A DNA stretch of 6,010 nucleotides from an uncultured Collinsella sp. (GCA_902492825.1 CABUMZ010000113.1:1-6010), one strand, 5' to 3'; shown: positions 1 through 5,979, counted from the stretch's first letter. The notes: generated from the letters alone by a model not told the origin. Translations and numbers: made by a program.

Positions 1-2337
1 CTGAGGTGCAGGTGCAGGCTCGGGCTCAATGACGGTCGCCTGGACCTTCTGAACCTTGGGCGCTTTCTCCACGGCGGGCTCTGCGGCAGCCTCGGGCTCA
101 TTCACCGGGGGAGCTGCAACCGCTTCTGGTTTGGCAGCTGCCCCGTGTTCAACCTCGGCCTGAATGGCCTCCTCGGCCACACGTTCCTTCTCCTGTGCGC
201 GCTGCTGCGCGGCGGCCTCGGCGTTGCGATAGGCACGCTCCAGCAGGGCTTCCTGCGAGTTGAAGGGTTTCTCACCCTCTGCACGCTCCACGGGGACCCA
301 GGTGCCGTCGCTCGTGAGGCTGCGGGCCTTCACGTTGTCGCGCAGCTGCATGCCCATGTACTCGTGCACTAGGGCGCGGCAGGTGGGGTCGAGCACGGGG
401 AAGGCAATCTCCACGCGGTGCTCGGTGTTGCGCGTCATCATGTCTGCCGAGCTCAGGTAAATCATGTCCGAGTCCACGCCGAAAGCATAGACGCGCGCGT
501 GCTCCAAAAAGCGTCCGACGATGGAGCGGACATGCACGTTCTCGGTCTTGCCCGGAACACCGGGCTTGAGGCACGAGATGCCGCGGATGATCATGTCTAC
601 GCGCACGCCGGCACACGATGCCTCGGCGATCTTGTCGATAACCTCGCGGTCGGTCAGCGAGTTGAGCTTAAAGAACACGCGGGCGGGCTCGCCGGCAAGG
701 GCGCGCTGGATCTCGCGGTCAAGCCCGCGCATGATGAGCGGTTTCAGTCCGACGGGCGCCACACCCAGGAAGCGGTAGTCGCCGCGCAGGTTGCCCAGCG
801 ACAGATTGCGGAAGAACAGGTTGGCGTCCTCGCCGATGCCGGGATGGGCTGTCATGAGCATAAAGTCGCTGTAGAGTTTGGCCGTCTTCTCGTTAAAGTT
901 GCCGGTGCCCAAAAGCGTGAGGCGCGTTAGCGCCATGCCCTCGCGATAGGTGAGCTGGCAGATCTTTGAGTGGCATTTAAAGCCCTCGGAACCATAGATG
1001 ACGGTGCAGCCGGCCTCTTCCAGGCGCTCGGCCCACTCGATGTTGTTCTGCTCGTCAAAGCGGGCACGAAGTTCCATGAGCACCGTGACCTCTTTGCCGT
1101 TCTCGGCAGCATCGATCAGCGACTCGCACAGGCGGCTCTGCTTGGCCACGCGGTAGAGCGTGATGCGCAGCGAGATGCACTCGGGGTCGTAGGCGGCCTC
1201 GTGCACCAGATCCAGGAAGGGGTTCATGGCCTCGTAGGGATAAAAGAGCAGCTTGTCGTGCTGCAGCACCTGCTCGCGGATGGAGCGGGTCATGTCGATG
1301 GTGGGGTTGGGCTGCGGCTTAAACGGCGTAAAGAGCAGCTCGTTGCGCAGGTGCTCGGGAATCTTGCCCTCAATGCCAAAGACGTAGCCCAGGTTGAGCG
1401 GGATATCGCAGGCAAAGACAGAGCGGCGCGAAAGCTCGAGCGCCTTGCGGATGGTCTTGAGCGTCGCCTTCTCGAGCGACCCCGAGACCGCGAGCACTAC
1501 CGGCTGCAGGCGCAGGCGCTTCTTGAGGATGCGCTTCATGTGCTGGCGGTAGTCCTCTTCCTCTTCGACGCCCTCGCCGTCCGGATCGATGTCGGCGTTG
1601 CGGGTGACGCGGATCAGCGCACGATCCAGCGGCTTATAGGAGCCAAAGCAGCTGTCCAGGCAGGCGAGGATGACGTCCTCGAGCAAGATGTAGGAGTAGG
1701 TGCCGGTGGGCGAGGGGATCTCGACCACGCGGTTCATCGAGGCGGGAATCTCGATAAGGCCCAGTAGGCTCTCCTCGTCGGTGGCGCCGTCCAGACCACA
1801 GGCCAGATAGAGCGCGCCGTTGCGCAGGTTGGGGAAGGGGTGGCGAGGATCGATGACCAGCGGCGAGATGACCGGCGACACGTAGGCCTGGAAGTAGCGG
1901 GTTACAAAGGTGCGCTCCTCGGGCGTAAGCGAATCGATGTGGGCGCGGTGAACGCCCAAGGTGTCGAGCTTGCCCTCGATGCTCTTAAAGATGGACTCCC
2001 AACGGGTAAGGAGCCCGGGCATTTCGGCCATGACAGCATCGACCTGTTCGGAGGCGGTCATATTGCTCTTGTTGTCGACAGGTTGTTTTTTGAGCTCCGC
2101 CAGATCGGACAGGCCGCCCACGCGCACCATAAGGAACTCGTCGAGGTTGGACTCGAAGATCGAGACGAACTTTAGTCGCTCGAATAACGGAACGGTTTCG
2201 TCGAAGGCTTCGTCGAGCACGCGGTTGTCAAAGCGTAGCCAGCTGAGCTCTCGGTTTTGCGTGTACGAGAAGTCGCGCGGCGGTTTGCGCAGCTTTGCGG
2301 CGGCTTGCTTCTTTTCGATTTTGCTCGGCATATGCAT
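1..2337 (-). CDS. ppk1: Polyphosphate kinase 1, 3' end beyond window
   Basis: PPK1 reversibly moves the ATP gamma-phosphate onto inorganic polyphosphate through a phosphohistidine. The reading frame is open for 779 codons from 2337 to the left edge. The N-terminal domain shows NRELSWLRF (28-36) and SNLDEF (63-68; N64 matches the E. coli ATP-contacting Asn45). Catalytic landmarks match E. coli with a constant offset of 21: R396 in ITLYR, R426 in ELRARFDE, H456 in KCHSK (the phosphorylated His435) and H613 in FLEHARVY (His592). The position matching His454 is Leu475, just before GTGNFNEK. The family core ends near residue 700; a tail rich in Ala, Glu, Gln and Pro follows and continues off the window, whereas E. 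coli PPK has about 690 residues. The start is uncertain: ATG at 2337 or 2331, neither with a strong ribosome site. The gene is divergent from arcA. The family is clear; only the start and the tail's full extent are open. Confidence 0.95.
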   Translation of the reverse strand, partial: MHMPSKIEKKQAAAKLRKPPRDFSYTQNRELSWLRFDNRVLDEAFDETVPLFERLKFVSIFESNLDEFLMVRVGGLSDLAELKKQPVDNKSNMTASEQVDAVMAEMPGLLTRWESIFKSIEGKLDTLGVHRAHIDSLTPEERTFVTRYFQAYVSPVISPLVIDPRHPFPNLRNGALYLACGLDGATDEESLLGLIEIPASMNRVVEIPSPTGTYSYILLEDVILACLDSCFGSYKPLDRALIRVTRNADIDPDGEGVEEEEDYRQHMKRILKKRLRLQPVVLAVSGSLEKATLKTIRKALELSRRSVFACDIPLNLGYVFGIEGKIPEHLRNELLFTPFKPQPNPTIDMTRSIREQVLQHDKLLFYPYEAMNPFLDLVHEAAYDPECISLRITLYRVAKQSRLCESLIDAAENGKEVTVLMELRARFDEQNNIEWAERLEEAGCTVIYGSEGFKCHSKICQLTYREGMALTRLTLLGTGNFNEKTAKLYSDFMLMTAHPGIGEDANLFFRNLSLGNLRGDYRFLGVAPVGLKPLIMRGLDREIQRALAGEPARVFFKLNSLTDREVIDKIAEASCAGVRVDMIIRGISCLKPGVPGKTENVHVRSIVGRFLEHARVYAFGVDSDMIYLSSADMMTRNTEHRVEIAFPVLDPTCRALVHEYMGMQLRDNVKARSLTSDGTWVPVERAEGEKPFNSQEALLERAYRNAEAAAQQRAQEKERVAEEAIQAEVEHGAAAKPEAVAAPPVNEPEAAAEPAVEKAPKVQKVQATVIEPEPAPAPQ

Positions 2338-2707
2338 CTGTCCGTTCAGTCCCCACAAGGGACGGTAGCCTAACACTAATCACTATTGTCTCAATTTAGT
2401 CGACCTGTGGCACGGACGCATCGCGCGAACGGTATCTTTACCTACTTCTTACGCTGCCAAGGCATGCAACTAACTGCCCAACTCGTTTAGAAACAATCTA
2501 TATCCATACTCAATTGGTGAGGATGTATGAATAAGAATGATTGCGAGCTGAATATAATCGAATCCAAATTGAATCATGAACAAACGACATATATATGCAG
2601 AAAACCGTTTTAGCTATGCAATTCCTACACATGAAAATATTTGTGCAATCTAGCTTAATTCCTTAGAAAAAAGAACATTTACCTTTGAAAACCTGCTTTA
2701 GAGAACC
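2338..2707. other. AT-rich divergent intergenic region, no gene seen
   Basis: This stretch separates divergent ppk1 and arcA. I see no credible protein gene or RNA gene in it. It is much more AT-rich than the flanking genes. It holds scattered copies of the CCGTTC/GAACGG motif discussed for the arcA promoters: CCGTTC at 2342-2347 in the presumed ppk1 leader, GAACGGTATC at 2427-2436, and a CCGTTT variant at 2605-2610. A TGAATAAGAATGA element at 2528-2540 has a near copy upstream of the second arcA. Confidence 0.6.
2367..2394 (-). promoter_or_regulatory. Possible ppk1 promoter
   Basis: On the minus strand TTGAGA (2389-2394) lies 16 bases before TAGGCT (2367-2372). The first matches the -35 consensus at five of six positions; the second keeps only the T, A and final T of a -10 box. 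A transcript would start near 2360 and leave a leader of roughly 23 bases before the ATG at 2337. This is a pattern match only. Confidence 0.3.
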
Positions 2708-2740
2708 GAAGTGCATCATGGGGGAATCATATGAGATATA

Positions 2741-2767
2741 CCGTTCATCGCACTTTGCTGACCGTTC
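2741..2767 (+). promoter_or_regulatory. Tandem CCGTTC operator candidate, arcA copy 1
   Basis: CCGTTC occurs at 2741-2746 and again at 2762-2767, exactly 21 bases apart, two turns of the helix. The second copy is followed by GGGGGC and ends 33 bases before the -10 box, which puts it just upstream of the -35 region where activators commonly bind. The second arcA has the same pair with the same spacing and the same distance to its -10 box. The binding protein is unknown. Confidence 0.55.
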
Positions 2768-2777
2768 GGGGGCGAGG

Positions 2778-2806
2778 TGGAATTGCGGGTGGAATTTGGA
2801 TATAAC
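2778..2806 (+). promoter_or_regulatory. arcA copy 1 promoter
   Basis: A good -10 box, TATAAC (2801-2806), sits inside TTTGGATATAA, a stretch kept in the second arcA promoter. The -35 region 17 bases upstream is TGGAAT (2778-2783), a poor match to TTGACA, which fits a promoter that needs an activator. The predicted start is near 2813, giving a leader of about 75 bases. Confidence 0.6.
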
Positions 2807-2812
2807 TAGAGC

Positions 2813-2887
2813 TGTCAGCAAGCAGCGCCCGTTACGGAAGGGCGCTGAGAGATTCGGCCGAAAGGCCCGAAAGAAAGGTAGGAGGCC
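2813..2887 (+). promoter_or_regulatory. Structured 5' leader of arcA copy 1
   Basis: The leader holds two hairpins. The first pairs CAGCGCCC (2823-2830) with GGGCGCTG (2840-2847) around a nine-base loop. The second pairs GGCC (2856-2859) with GGCC (2864-2867) around a GAAA tetraloop, then closes below a bulged C2868 with TTC (2853-2855) and GAA (2869-2871). It ends just before the ribosome site. The second arcA leader forms the same two hairpins with partly different bases. No run of T follows, so these are not terminators; stability or translation control is more likely. The first base is an estimate from the -10 box. Confidence 0.55.
2880..2885 (+). promoter_or_regulatory. Shine-Dalgarno of arcA copy 1, close to the ATG
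   Basis: A perfect AGGAGG lies only two bases before ATG 2888, closer than the usual five to nine. AAAGG at 2874-2878 is nine bases from the ATG and may share the job. The protein N-terminus matches arginine deiminases from this ATG, so the start itself is not in doubt. Confidence 0.6.
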
Positions 2888-4129
2888 ATGACGAAAGGTC
2901 TGCACGTGCCTTCCGAGATCGGCAAGCTCAGGAAGGTCTGCCTGCACCGTCCCGGCGACGAGCTCCTCAACCTGCCGCCCGACGAGCTCGAGCGACTCCT
3001 GTTCGATGACGTCCCGTTCCTGGAGGTCGCGCAGCAGGAGCACGACACCTTCGCCCAGATCCTGAGGGACCAGGGCGTGGAGGTCCTCTATCTCGAGAAC
3101 CTCGTCGCCGAGGTGTTCGACCAGGTCCCCGGCGCCCGCGCCGAGTTCACCGACCAGTACATCGCCGAGGCCGGCATCCGCGGCCAGCACATGCCGCAGA
3201 TCGTCCGCGAGAAGCTGGACTCCATCGAGGACAACCTCGAGTTCGTCAAGAAGACCATGGCCGGCATGACCAAGTCCGAGATCGACATGCCCCTCACGGC
3301 GTCCACGACCCTCGACTCCCTGGTCAACTCCGAGTCCGAGTCCGACCTGATCATCGACCCGATGCCCAACCTCTACTTCACCCGCGACCCGTTCGCGGTC
3401 GTCGGCGAGGGCGTCAACCTCAACCGCATGTACTCGGTCACCCGCAACCGCGAGACCCTGTACGGCAAGTACATCTTCAAGTACCACCCCGACTACAAGG
3501 ACGTCTCGCTGTACTTCCGCCGCGACTGCCAGTTCCACACCGAGGGCGGCGACGTGCTGAACATCAACGAGAAGACCCTCGCCGTCGGCATCTCCCAGCG
3601 CACCCAGGCCGCCGCGATCGACGTCATGGCCCAGAACATCTTCTGGAACTCCGACTCCAAGGTCGAGCGCATCCTGGCCTTCGACATCCCGGTCTCGCGC
3701 GCCTTCATGCACCTCGACACGGTCTTCACCCAGATCGACGTCGATAAGTTCACGATCCACCCCGCCATCATGGGCACCCTGCGCGTCTACGAGCTGACCG
3801 CCGGCAAGAACCCGGGCGACGTGAACATCCGCCTGATCGAGGACACCCTCGAGCACGTCCTGGAGGACGCCACCGGCGTCGACCAGGTCAAGCTGATCCC
3901 CTGCGGCGGCGGCGACCCGATCGCGGCCTCCCGCGAGCAGTGGAACGACGGCTCCAACACCCTGTGCGTCGAGCCCGGCAAGATCTGCGTCTACGCCCGC
4001 AACACCGTCACCAACGACGTGCTGTACAAGGAGGGCCTGGACCTTCTCGTCGTGCCCTCCGCCGAGCTCTCCCGCGGCCGCGGCGGCCCGCGCTGCATGA
4101 GCATGCCCTTCTGGCGCGAGGACCTCTAA
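2888..4129 (+). CDS. arcA: Arginine deiminase, complete
   Basis: This cytoplasmic enzyme hydrolyses L-arginine to L-citrulline and ammonia, opening the arginine deiminase pathway that yields ATP and raises pH. The 413 residues match the family's usual length of about 410. The N-terminus has SEIGKLRKVCLHRPGDE (9-25), then LFDDVP (38-43) and EHD (51-53). The guanidine-modifying fold follows with FTRDPF (164-169, Asp167), HTEGGDV (217-223, Glu219), HLD (275-277, His275 and Asp277) and the nucleophile Cys403 in RGGPRCMSMP. All catalytic positions are therefore intact. The start is fixed by family alignment and an adjacent AGGAGG. Codons end almost always in C or G, far more strictly than in the neighbours, which suggests very high expression. 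It is divergent from ppk1. The rest of the pathway is not visible here. A second copy begins at 5980. The family is certain; activity is expected from the intact residues. Confidence 0.97.
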   Translation: MTKGLHVPSEIGKLRKVCLHRPGDELLNLPPDELERLLFDDVPFLEVAQQEHDTFAQILRDQGVEVLYLENLVAEVFDQVPGARAEFTDQYIAEAGIRGQHMPQIVREKLDSIEDNLEFVKKTMAGMTKSEIDMPLTASTTLDSLVNSESESDLIIDPMPNLYFTRDPFAVVGEGVNLNRMYSVTRNRETLYGKYIFKYHPDYKDVSLYFRRDCQFHTEGGDVLNINEKTLAVGISQRTQAAAIDVMAQNIFWNSDSKVERILAFDIPVSRAFMHLDTVFTQIDVDKFTIHPAIMGTLRVYELTAGKNPGDVNIRLIEDTLEHVLEDATGVDQVKLIPCGGGDPIAASREQWNDGSNTLCVEPGKICVYARNTVTNDVLYKEGLDLLVVPSAELSRGRGGPRCMSMPFWREDL

Positions 4130-4189
4130 GGTCTTCAAGGACTCGTACGGGTCATAATACATACATCTAGCTGCCATTAGATGTCTCCC

Positions 4190-4223
4190 ATTGGGGCGGT
4201 GCGGGTTTTCGCGCCGCCCCAAT
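4190..4223 (+). terminator. GC-rich hairpin after arcA, weak T tail
   Basis: ATTGGGGCGG (4190-4199) pairs perfectly with CCGCCCCAAT (4214-4223). Four more pairs inside (4200-4203 with 4210-4213, one of them G-T) leave a GGTTTT loop, so the stem is 14 pairs. Only CTTGTAT follows, not a true T run. It may end most arcA transcripts, stabilise the arcA 3' end or let some transcription pass into the aminotransferase, for which I see no convincing promoter. Confidence 0.6.
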
Positions 4224-4265
4224 CTTGTATGAGGAACGTCAACACGGTTGGATGACTGCTTTTGT

Positions 4266-4271
4266 AAGGAG
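4266..4271 (+). promoter_or_regulatory. Ribosome site that sets the aminotransferase start
   Basis: AAGGAG sits seven bases before ATG 4279, an ideal distance. Earlier in-frame starts (TTG 4225, ATG 4252) lack such a site, and TTG 4225 falls right behind the hairpin, so ATG 4279 is preferred. Confidence 0.8.
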
Positions 4272-4278
4272 CTTGGCC

Positions 4279-5403
4279 ATGGACATCAAGACGATTGGCG
4301 TTGAGGAATGGCTCAACGTATGGGAGAAGAGTGCCACGTGGGACATCGCCCAGTCGACGATCTCGTCGCTCACCATGGGCGAGCTGCGCGCGCTCGATGA
4401 ACAGGACGGTGCCACGTTCTACGAGCGCCTGGACCGCGAGAAGATGAACTACGGCTGGATCGAGGGCTCGCCGGAGTTTAAGGCCGAGGTTGCCAAGCTG
4501 TATCGTCGGGAGGTCAATCCCGATCACATTCTGCAGACCAATGGCTGCACGGGCGCTAACCTCAACGCCATCATGGCTGTGGTCGAGCCCAGCGACCATG
4601 TTATCGCCGAGTGGCCCACCTACGCGCCGCTCTACGAGATTCCGCGCACGCTTGGCGCCGAGGTCGAGTATTGGGAGCTTCGCGAGGAACTCGGCTGGAA
4701 GCCCGATATCGAGGAACTCAAGCGCTTGGTGCGCCCCAACACCAAGCTTATCTGCATTAACAACGCATCGAACCCCATCGGTACGGTGCTCGATGCCGAT
4801 ATGCTCGGCCAGATTGCCGAGATCGCCCGTTCGGTGGGCGCCTACGTGCTGTGCGACGAGGTGTATCTGCCGCTCGAAAACACTGAGTCCTTTATGTCGA
4901 TGGTCGACGTGTACGAGAGGGCCATTGTCACCAACTCGTTGTCGAAGACCTATTCGACGCCTGCGGCCCGCGTGGGCTGGGTCTTGGCCGACGAAGAGGT
5001 GTCCAACCGCATCCGTACCTATCGCGATTACACCATGATCTGCGGCGGCGTGTTCAACGATACCCTGGCGACCTATGTGCTTGAGCACAAGGATAAGATT
5101 CTAGAGCGCAATCGCAAGATCGTGTTTGGCAACCGCGATATCGCGCAGGCTTGGATCGATACGCAGCATCGCGTTTCCTGGACGGCCCCGCAGGGCGTGT
5201 CCACCTCGTTTATCCAGCTGGATATTCCCGAGGATGACGAGGAGTTCTGCAGGCGCCTGCTGTCCGAGAGGGGAGTGCTGCTGGTCCCCGGTAGCCGTTT
5301 TGAGCTTCCCTGCGGCGCACGCCTGGGCTACTGCGCGAGCGAGGACATTCTGCGCGAGGGCCTGAGGCTTTTGGGCGAGGCACTGGCGGAGTTCGATCGC
5401 TAG
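4279..5403 (+). CDS. Fold-type I PLP-dependent aminotransferase, substrate unknown
   Basis: This 374-residue protein belongs to the aminotransferase class I/II family, cytoplasmic enzymes that move amino groups using pyridoxal phosphate. The phosphate-binding turn is GCTGAN (89-94). SNPIGT carries Asn165 and CDEVY carries Asp193 and Tyr196, which position the cofactor. The Schiff-base lysine is Lys223 in SLSKTYS, followed by ARVGW. Arg348 in GARLGYC should bind the substrate carboxylate. The N-terminal pattern with QSTISSLTMGEL (25-36) and YGWIEGS recalls aminotransferases related to capreomycidine synthase, which acts on a hydroxyarginine. That resemblance is from memory and weak evidence for substrate. 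It lies between two arcA copies, 149 bases after the first, and is followed by a terminator. An arginine-related or other amino acid substrate is possible, as is a plain alanine- or aspartate-type role. Third-position bias is milder than in arcA. Family is sure; specificity is not. Confidence 0.92.
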   Translation: MDIKTIGVEEWLNVWEKSATWDIAQSTISSLTMGELRALDEQDGATFYERLDREKMNYGWIEGSPEFKAEVAKLYRREVNPDHILQTNGCTGANLNAIMAVVEPSDHVIAEWPTYAPLYEIPRTLGAEVEYWELREELGWKPDIEELKRLVRPNTKLICINNASNPIGTVLDADMLGQIAEIARSVGAYVLCDEVYLPLENTESFMSMVDVYERAIVTNSLSKTYSTPAARVGWVLADEEVSNRIRTYRDYTMICGGVFNDTLATYVLEHKDKILERNRKIVFGNRDIAQAWIDTQHRVSWTAPQGVSTSFIQLDIPEDDEEFCRRLLSERGVLLVPGSRFELPCGARLGYCASEDILREGLRLLGEALAEFDR

Positions 5404-5419
5404 GATTCCGATGGTCTTC

Positions 5420-5429
5420 GGGGGGGGGG
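5420..5429 (+). repeat. G10 homopolymer
   Basis: Ten G in a row lie 16 bases after the aminotransferase stop and before the terminator. Such runs slip in replication and can vary in length between cells. Here no reading frame depends on it, so an effect could only be on RNA or transcription. It could also be a sequencing length error. Confidence 0.85.
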
Positions 5430-5455
5430 CCTTATCCAAATTAGCAAGATAATCG

Positions 5456-5495
5456 AAAACGGACCCGTTTCCCTAGGGGAAGCGAGTCCGTTTTT
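5456..5495 (+). terminator. Intrinsic terminator of the aminotransferase unit
   Basis: AAAACGGAC (5456-5464) pairs with GTCCGTTTT (5486-5494). After one C-A mismatch the stem continues with CG/CG and TTTCCC/GGGAAG to a three-base TAG loop. It is followed by TTTTT and then CTATA. The A run on the left arm would give a T tail on the other strand as well, so it may work in both directions, though no minus-strand gene is seen to its right. Confidence 0.88.
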
Positions 5496-5572
5496 CTATA
5501 CCGAGAAGTCAAGTTGTTACAAATGGGGCCGTAAAGCGAGCCGGTATCCGCTGGGCCTTATACTGAGTTTCC

Positions 5573-5604
5573 GGTGAACGGTATCAAGCGTCTGGTAAAC
5601 GGTA
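5573..5604 (-). promoter_or_regulatory. Inverted pair of CCGTTC-type elements
   Basis: GGTGAACGGTA (5573-5583) and GGTAAACGGTA (5594-5604) are direct repeats, ten of eleven bases alike and 21 bases apart. On the minus strand they read TACCGTTCACC and TACCGTTTACC, the same core and spacing as the pairs at both arcA promoters. No minus-strand gene starts nearby, so it may be a distal or auxiliary binding site for the same regulator. Confidence 0.45.
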
Positions 5605-5618
5605 ATTTATTTACCAGA
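5591..5618. repeat. Perfect inverted repeat, 9-base arms
   Basis: TCTGGTAAA (5591-5599) and TTTACCAGA (5610-5618) are exact reverse complements around a ten-base spacer. A second nested pair, GGTAA (5601-5605) and TTACC (5611-5615), lies inside. It may be an operator for a dimeric protein. It overlaps the element at 5594-5604. No T run follows, so it is not a terminator. Confidence 0.6.
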
Positions 5619-5831
5619 AATGAATAGGACAAACTTTTTTCTGAATAAAAATGAAAATGGTTGAGACGCGGTGTGAACCGCTAATTCTATTCATAGGTTT
5701 ATTGGAAATATGCAATTTGAGGATGGTTTAACAAAGTTTAGTTCCATTTGATTTTAGGATTAAAACGCGTTTAAGCACGTAAATACGCTTTATTAAGATG
5801 AAGTGTGCCATGCGTGAAGTATATGTGTATG

Positions 5832-5858
5832 CCGTTCACCCCCTATAAAAAACCGTTC
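5832..5858 (+). promoter_or_regulatory. Tandem CCGTTC operator candidate, arcA copy 2
   Basis: CCGTTC at 5832-5837 and 5853-5858 repeats the arrangement before the first arcA: 21-base spacing, GGGGGC after the second element and the same distance to the -10 box. The 15 bases between the two elements differ largely between the gene copies, so the elements stand out as the constrained part. Confidence 0.55.
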
Positions 5859-5868
5859 GGGGGCAAGG

Positions 5869-5897
5869 TGGAAGTATGGGCTGATTTTGGATATAAA
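5869..5897 (+). promoter_or_regulatory. arcA copy 2 promoter
   Basis: TATAAA (5892-5897) inside the shared TTTGGATATAA is the -10 box. TGGAAG (5869-5874), 17 bases upstream, is a poor -35 box, again suggesting dependence on an activator. The predicted start is near 5904. Confidence 0.6.
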
Positions 5898-5903
5898 TAT
5901 GTC

Positions 5904-5979
5904 GTCAGCAATAACGCCTCACACGGAGGGGCGCTAACGAATCGGCCCTGACAAGGGCCCGAAAGAAAGGTAGGAGGCC
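5904..5979 (+). promoter_or_regulatory. Structured 5' leader of arcA copy 2
   Basis: The first hairpin pairs CGCCTC (5915-5920) with GGGGCG (5928-5933), including one G-T pair. The second pairs GGCCCT (5944-5949) with AGGGCC (5954-5959) around GACA, then TC (5942-5943) with GA (5961-5962) below a bulged C5960. Compared with the first leader, the second stem is two pairs longer with matching changes on both arms, while the bulged C is kept. From 5956 to the ribosome site (AGGAGG, 5972-5977) the sequence is identical to copy 1. Confidence 0.55.

Larger units (their letters stand above)
5496..5799. other. AT-rich intergenic region upstream of arcA copy 2
   Basis: No gene is seen between the terminator and the second arcA promoter. 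The stretch is AT-rich and holds an inverted CCGTTC-type pair (5573-5604), a perfect inverted repeat (5591-5618) and a TGAATAAAAATGA element (5642-5654). Beyond these I recognise nothing in it. Confidence 0.6.

Noticed and set aside
970..1767. 265-codon plus-strand frame inside ppk1
   Set aside because: The minus strand encodes aligned, catalytically complete PPK1 through this region; the plus frame is a shadow of it.
2741..2806. FNR/CRP-type site for anaerobic control of arcA
   Set aside because: I looked for TTGAT-N4-ATCAA or TGTGA-type palindromes near the promoter and found none; the visible elements are direct repeats.
2338..2887. CRISPR array, tRNA or insertion sequence in the intergenic DNA
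   Set aside because: No regularly spaced long repeats, no cloverleaf arms and no transposase or terminal inverted repeats were seen in either intergenic region.
2685..2891. 68-codon frame reaching into the arcA start
   Set aside because: It runs through the arcA promoter, hairpins and ribosome site, and is disrupted in the parallel region before the second arcA; the regulatory reading explains the conservation better.
2663..4222. 519-codon open frame antisense to arcA
   Set aside because: Its translation is a run of Val, Gly, Leu, Asp and Ala repeats with no family features. It arises because arcA's strict C-ending codons leave no stops on the other strand.
4225..4278. Longer aminotransferase start at TTG 4225 or ATG 4252
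   Set aside because: No ribosome site precedes them and the added residues do not look like the family; ATG 4279 has an ideal AAGGAG.
4177..5088. 303-codon minus-strand frame opposite the aminotransferase
   Set aside because: It overlaps a gene with clear PLP-enzyme motifs and shows no recognisable protein features or ribosome site.
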